Source: Manihot esculenta (lineage: Eukaryota > Streptophyta > Magnoliopsida > Malpighiales > Euphorbiaceae). Taken from it: a stretch of 64,000 bases of DNA. Where the stretch lies: the NCBI RefSeq assembly GCF_001659605.2, contig NC_035163.2:31956158-32020157 (forward strand), read 5' to 3'. This document shows, in pieces, positions 60,101 to 64,000 of this stretch (position 1 is its first letter; each line of letters starts with the position of its first letter). Both the position numbers and the translations under genes were made by a program. The notes below the pieces were generated by a model that searched no databases, was not told where the DNA came from, and saw only the letters and a program-made list of their open reading frames with translations.

Positions 60101-62103
60101 AACCTACGAGCCTGAAGAGCTGATATCAGACCTCTAGGTGTGCCCTTCTTGTCTCCTCTGAAGACGACCTCTGACCCGTTCTGACCTCTGAACCTGACTA
60201 CCTTGTCCCTGCAGTCCAAGGTAGCACCATGGGTAGATAGCCAATCCATCCCTAGAATGACGTCAAAGTCTGTCAAATCTAGAACTACAAGGTCGGCGGA
60301 GAGGCATCTTCCCTCAACAAAAACTGGACTGTACTGGCAGACTGACACTGCCACGGACGGGTCACACTTGGGTCCACTGACCCATAGGGGACACTCTAAC
60401 CCAGAGACTATCAGACCTAACCTCTCAACGGCTCTCGGAGCAATAAAAGAATGAGATGCACCCGGGTCCATTAATGCATACACATCAGAACACCCAATGA
60501 CGAGATTACCTGACACCACGGTGTTGGATGTGTTAGCCTCCTGCTGTGTCATGGTGAAGATCCTGGCTGGAGCTGATGGACCTTCACCTCGGGAACCAGA
60601 AGAAGAGGCTGCCGCTCTCCCTCTACCTCTGCCACTGCCCTGAGTTGTGGCTGGAACTGCTGGCTGTGCCACACTACCAGAAGCTGTCTGCTGGGGCTGG
60701 CCCATAAAAGGCGCTCTAGGACAATCCCGAGCTATGTGTCCCTCCTGTCCACATCTGAAACATGCATTAGTCCCAGCTCGACACACTCCCCTGTGTGGTC
60801 TTCCACATCTCTGGCATTCTGTACCATCTGAGCCTGAGCTCGAGCCACCGCCAAATCCCAGACCGGATTTCAACTTGTTCCAAAACTTATTCTTCTTCGA
60901 CTTCTTGGTGGTGCTATCCCACTTCTTCTTACCTGAGCTCTGAGAAGAGAAACCTGGTCCTCCTCTGCTTGGGGTCTTAGCCCCTGAAGACTGGGTCACT
61001 GACTGCTTCACTGACCCCTCAACTATAGCACTTGCCTCCATTCTTCGAGCCATATCCACCACAGTGTGGAAACTTTCTCTCTCAGCTGACTGAACCAACG
61101 AGGAGTACCTGGAATGCAGCTTCATAACATATTTCTTAGCTTTCTTCGTATCTGAATCTAGAGCTTGCCCTGAAAAAGGCAATAGCTCCAAGAATTTATC
61201 CGTGAATTCCTCTACACTCATGTGCTCTGACTGCCTCAGTTGCTCAAACTCAATCATCTTCAGTTCTCTAGAACTGTCTGGAAAAGCCCATCCAGCGAAC
61301 TCATTCGCAAATTCCTCCCATGTCATACCATCTAGTCTCAGGTCCACATAACACTTGAACCATTCCCGTGCCTTCTTGCACTTTAAAGTGAACCCTGCCA
61401 TCTGAATGGCCCTGCTGTCACTTGCCCCTAGCTCATCAGTTATTGTCTTCACCACTCTCAGATACTCAAAGGGGTCATCCCCTGACTTGTATTTGGGGGC
61501 ATCTAGCTTGAGGTAATATGTCATCTTTACCTTGCTCCCATCAACTGAGCTAGGTCTAGGAGGTTGAGTAATTGGGGCTGCTGGTTCTATAGGTGGTGGA
61601 GGTGGAGGTGCAGCATTCCCCGAGGTGGGGTTTGCCGGATTTGGATAGAAGGGTGAGGGTGGATAAGCTGGGTACTGTGTGTATGGTGGGTAGAAAGGTG
61701 GATAAGGCATGTAGGTAGGGTAGGGGTTAAAGCTGGAGTAATCCGATGTGCCTCCCATCGGATACCCTGAACCCTGTGGGAAGGGTGGATAATGGGGTGG
61801 AAAACCATACCCCGAGGCCTGGACGCCTCCCTGAGACTCCCCTGTCCCTTCTTCCTGCATGCTCACATCCAGGTTCCCATCCCTCCTCTGATCCTCTTCC
61901 ATAACCTCCCTCACATCTGAAGAACTTCCTCCTCTATCAGTCCCCCTTCTGCTAGCATCAAAAGACCTTCTAGGGTCCCTTGACACTCTATCTATGTTGG
62001 CTCTACAAGACATTGCCCTAGGCAATGTAGGAGGACGGGCGCTCGTGCCCTCATCCTCAGGTGGCACTCCAGTCAATCGCGCAGATCGACGAGTTCCTCT
62101 CAT
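57124..62103 (-). CDS. Gag-pol polyprotein of the second chromovirus
   Basis: Open frame from 62136, with the likely start at the Met at 62103 ([12 protein letters not shown]), which aligns with the start chosen in the nested copy; 1659 residues from there. In order: gag with the motif [18 protein letters not shown]; zinc knuckles [12 protein letters not shown] and [15 protein letters not shown]; protease [10 protein letters not shown] with [28 protein letters not shown] and FIDDILVYS; RNase [11 protein letters not shown] and TDHKSL; integrase with the HHCC finger, [16 protein letters not shown] and E of SERTIQ; then a C-terminal chromodomain ending YPHLF. No stop, frameshift or changed catalytic residue was seen. 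With nearly identical LTRs this copy may be recently active. Confidence 0.96.
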   Translation of the reverse strand: MRGTRRSARLTGVPPEDEGTSARPPTLPRAMSCRANIDRVSRDPRRSFDASRRGTDRGGSSSDVREVMEEDQRRDGNLDVSMQEEGTGESQGGVQASGYGFPPHYPPFPQGSGYPMGGTSDYSSFNPYPTYMPYPPFYPPYTQYPAYPPSPFYPNPANPTSGNAAPPPPPPIEPAAPITQPPRPSSVDGSKVKMTYYLKLDAPKYKSGDDPFEYLRVVKTITDELGASDSRAIQMAGFTLKCKKAREWFKCYVDLRLDGMTWEEFANEFAGWAFPDSSRELKMIEFEQLRQSEHMSVEEFTDKFLELLPFSGQALDSDTKKAKKYVMKLHSRYSSLVQSAERESFHTVVDMARRMEASAIVEGSVKQSVTQSSGAKTPSRGGPGFSSQSSGKKKWDSTTKKSKKNKFWNKLKSGLGFGGGSSSGSDGTECQRCGRPHRGVCRAGTNACFRCGQEGHIARDCPRAPFMGQPQQTASGSVAQPAVPATTQGSGRGRGRAAASSSGSRGEGPSAPARIFTMTQQEANTSNTVVSGNLVIGCSDVYALMDPGASHSFIAPRAVERLGLIVSGLECPLWVSGPKCDPSVAVSVCQYSPVFVEGRCLSADLVVLDLTDFDVILGMDWLSTHGATLDCRDKVVRFRGQNGSEVVFRGDKKGTPRGLISALQARRLLRKGCQGYLAHVRELDSQVREPASVPVVREFQDVFPDELPGLPPAREIEFEIELMPGTRPISIPPYRMAPAELNELKEQLQELVEKGFIRQSTSPWGAPVLFVRKKDGSLRLCIDYRQLNKVTTKNRYPLPRIDDLFDQLAGAGCFSKIDLRSGYHQLRIRDEDVPKTAFRTRYGHFEFLVMPFGLTNAPAAFMDLMNRVFSQYLDHFVIVFIDDILVYSRNAEEHAHHLRLVLQTLREHGLYAKFSKCEFWLRSISFLGHVVSENGIEVDPKKTETVANWPRPTSVTEIRSFLGLAGYYRRFVQDFSKIAAPLTRLTRKNQKFLWTDQCEESFKELKKRLTSAPVLALPSSDEDFTVFCDASRVGLGCVLMQNERVIAYASRQLKKHELNYPTHDLEMAAVIFALKMWRHYLYGVKCEIFTDHKSLQYILSQRDLNLRQRRWVELLSDYDCKIQYHPGKANVVADALSQKSLGSLSHITAERRPVVKKFYKLIEEGLQIELSGTGALVAQMRVTPVFLEQVAQKQHEDPELVKVARTVQSGNDSEYRFDSKGILRYGSRLCVPDDIGLKGDIMREAHNARYSVHPGATKMYQDLKKVYWWPAMKREVAQFVSACEVCQRVKLEHQKPAGMLNPLPIPEWKWENIAMDFVVGLPATSNRLDSIWVIVDRLTKSAHFIPVRSGYSVDKLAQVYVDEIVRLHGVPVSIVSDRGPQFTSRFWRSLQNAMGTRLDFSTAFHPQTDGQSERTIQTIEDMLKMCVLDFGGSWRQHLPLVEFAYNNSHHASIGMAPYEALYGRKCRSPVCWEEVGEKALAGPELVEITSRVVPIIRERIKTAVSRQKSYADVRRRQLEFQEGDLVLLKVSPMKGVVRFGKKGKLAPRYIGPFEILQKIGNVSYKLDLPASMERIHPVFHVSMLRKFVSDPSKVLSEPDVEIQEDLTYVEQPVRILDTQIRKLRNKEIPMVKVLWNHHNIEECTWETRESMLRQYPHLF

Positions 62104-62357
62104 CCTATTCTCTGAAAAACAGCTCATAACAAGCAAACATTAGCATCATATGGTTCATGTGGGCACACATGAACCCTCATCACATACATCACATAGCATA
62201 GCATATCATTAATGCACATGCATAAAGTCATGGCATTTCGCATCATCATGCAAGACAGGACTCAACATCCTATCCTAGTGGACATGACTTTCCTATTGTG
62301 CTTGACCTTCTATAACATCTATGAGCCCGACACTCTAGGTCCGACCATATGAACCTA

Positions 62358-62371
62358 GGGCTCTGATATCA
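62358..62371 (-). other. Primer-binding site of the second chromovirus (one mismatch)
   Basis: The minus strand reads TGATATCAGAGCCC three bases after the LTR. It differs by one base (A for G at the third position) from the initiator-tRNA-Met site TGGTATCAGAGCCC in the nested copy. Confidence 0.85.
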
Positions 62372-62374
62372 TTC

Positions 62375-64000
62375 TGTAACGCCCCGGAAATCCGGACCGC
62401 TACCGGCGCTAGGATCCGGGTCGACTTAAGGCCGCCGGGACCCGTAGCAAGCCTGACATAAGACCTGTAAACCTGTATAATCCCATACATGATCAACAAC
62501 ATGCATAAAAATTTAAACTTTTCTTCATACATACTGTCATTCAACTAACTCAACCTGTGCATACTCTGAACATATACATAACATAGTCCCTCTGTGGGAT
62601 CTCATCAAGCCTTAAAGGCAATACAACCTGTGTTGAGTTAGTTTACATAAACATCATAACATAAGATCATGTATATACAAAAGGGATTAACAATATATTA
62701 TGGTCAAGCACAACTCTATCCTCGATAACCTCATTACATAACATCCTGAATATTTTTACATTTCATCATAATACAATTGTCATGTCCACAAACTAACTAT
62801 TACATACATATGACTTTTTCTTCTTGCCTTCTCTATCTATCCCGTACCTGCAAACCTGGGGGTTAGGGGAGAGGGGTGAGCTAGATGCCCAGTGAGTAGA
62901 ACTATAAAAGAATATTTAAAATATGCTATCATGAAATGCGTCACTGCACAAACAAATCACACCACGGATGGACTGATTCAAAAATCCCTCAACTCCATGC
63001 CCGGCCCTATTATGGGCACCACAGGACTTCGTATTTAGAAGGCTAATGAATCATCCTAATGTCCATCCACTATCATCTATCACAACAATACAATGCGGCA
63101 TAGTCGTGAATGCTAATGCAAACAACCTATAATATGATCATGATGCATGAAGCATGATAAAAGCATTTCATTTCTCAATTTAAAAGGTTAAGTTTAGTTC
63201 CACTCACCTCTGGCTGACTCTGACAAACTCTGTAGCAGCTGGCTCACTGCTAGGGTCCTTGGTTCCTCGGGTCCGAACCTACACAGGTGGACTCCAATGA
63301 GGGACCAAACATACATAAACATAACTCTAATACATTCCCCAAAAACCCCCTAAAACATCCTGAAAATATCACATAGAGATATGCAAGAAGTGGCTGAACA
63401 GGGCACTTTCGGCGGCACCTTCGGCGGCCGAAAGTCCTGGACAGAGACGAAACTCAGGTAGGTTCGGCGGCACCTTCGGCGGCCGAAAGTCCCAGACAGA
63501 GACGAAAGTCTCTTTTCGGGGGCAACTTCGGCAGCCGAAAGGCCTGCCTCCCCAGCCATGTTCGGCGGCCGAAAGTGCCTTCGGCTGCCGAACCTGGTCT
63601 CTGCCAAAGGGCAGAAACTTGGCTCCTTTGTGCATTTTCGCCTCCAAACTCACCAATCATGCATATATCTCAACCAAATCATGCATACAAGTTCCTAGGG
63701 GCCTCAAAACATCAAATACCCCAACTACAACACTTCAAGCATACTCAAACATGCCACATTGTCCAAAAATCACATAAAACCTAACATTTGCTTAAAAACT
63801 CATACAACCCTATACATGCCATTTTACCCCATAAAATCACTTAAAACTTACTTAAAACATGCATTGAGCTTAAGATCGGCTCTTACCTCTTGAAGATAGA
63901 GAGGAAGACGACCCAAACTTGGAGATCCACGAAAATGAGCTCCTGAGTTCCCAAAGCTCCAAAACTTGGTTTAAAAGCTCAAAACCTTCAATGCAGGCTT
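62375..64000 (-). repeat. 5' LTR of the second chromovirus (partial)
   Basis: 1626 bp visible. It has one copy of the CCGGCCCTATTATGGGCACC motif (about 63000-63036). The TATA box expected from the other LTR lies beyond the right edge. Confidence 0.95.

Larger units (their letters stand above)
54839..64000 (-). mobile_element. Second chromovirus (Ty3/gypsy), 5' LTR cut by the window edge
   Basis: The LTR at 54839-57014 (TGTAACGCCCC..GTATTACA) recurs at 62375 and runs off the right edge. On the minus strand: 5' LTR (partial), primer-binding site, one intact gag-pol frame, polypurine tract, 3' LTR. The bases before the LTR (CCTTT, 54834-54838) would be the left half of the target duplication; the right half is outside the window. 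It is a sister family of the nested chromovirus: the proteins align throughout, while the LTRs share only blocks. Confidence 0.96.

Noticed and set aside
1..64000. tRNA, rRNA or snRNA genes
   Set aside because: No complete cloverleaf or known RNA gene was recognised by eye; only the tRNA-complementary primer sites of the retrotransposons and the short SINE show tRNA similarity.

Overview
This is a plant nuclear window. Evidence: intron-containing genes with GT-AG junctions, Ty3/gypsy retrotransposons of the Tat and chromovirus types, a CACTA transposon, and plant-only gene families (HCF107, TPD1-like, ANXUR-like, HLS1-like). The protein sequences look eudicot. I suspect Malpighiales (Euphorbiaceae-like), but the sequence alone does not prove it.

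Layout. (1) 1-972: 5' leader and first intron of a gene on the minus strand that runs off the left edge. (2) 973-23777: one nested transposon block. The outer element is a Tat-lineage Ty3/gypsy element on the minus strand, with two 500-bp LTRs and a 5-bp target duplication. Its gag is split near the N-terminus by a complete chromovirus at 13822-23084. Between pol and the 3' LTR the outer element carries a 117-bp minisatellite and an antisense gene in two tandem copies, one nearly full length and one collapsed. (3) 23783-31386: AT-rich sequence with a 2.8-kb non-autonomous CACTA element that captured a host gene fragment, and a 1.5-kb degenerate LTR element. (4) 31387-53898: the gene island. 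It holds an HLS1-like N-acetyltransferase pseudogene (+), an intact eight-exon HCF107 gene (-), a nine-exon FIP1-like mRNA 3'-end-processing gene (-), a three-exon TPD1-like secreted-peptide gene (+) and a single-exon ANXUR-like receptor kinase gene (-). (5) 54839-64000: a second chromovirus on the minus strand with an intact 1.66-kb-codon polyprotein. Its 5' LTR is cut by the window edge, and its two LTRs are almost identical.

The host genes do not form a pathway. HCF107 acts on chloroplast psbH/psbB RNA, FIP1 in nuclear polyadenylation, TPD1-like in anther cell signalling and ANXUR-like in pollen-tube integrity. The strongest structural observations are: the dated nest; the pattern of premature stops in the outer element, all explicable by transitions; the tandem antisense-gene modules; a 13-base GCC-box-like palindrome clustered around the TATA box of both chromovirus LTR types; and two LTRs placed so that read-out would run into host genes.
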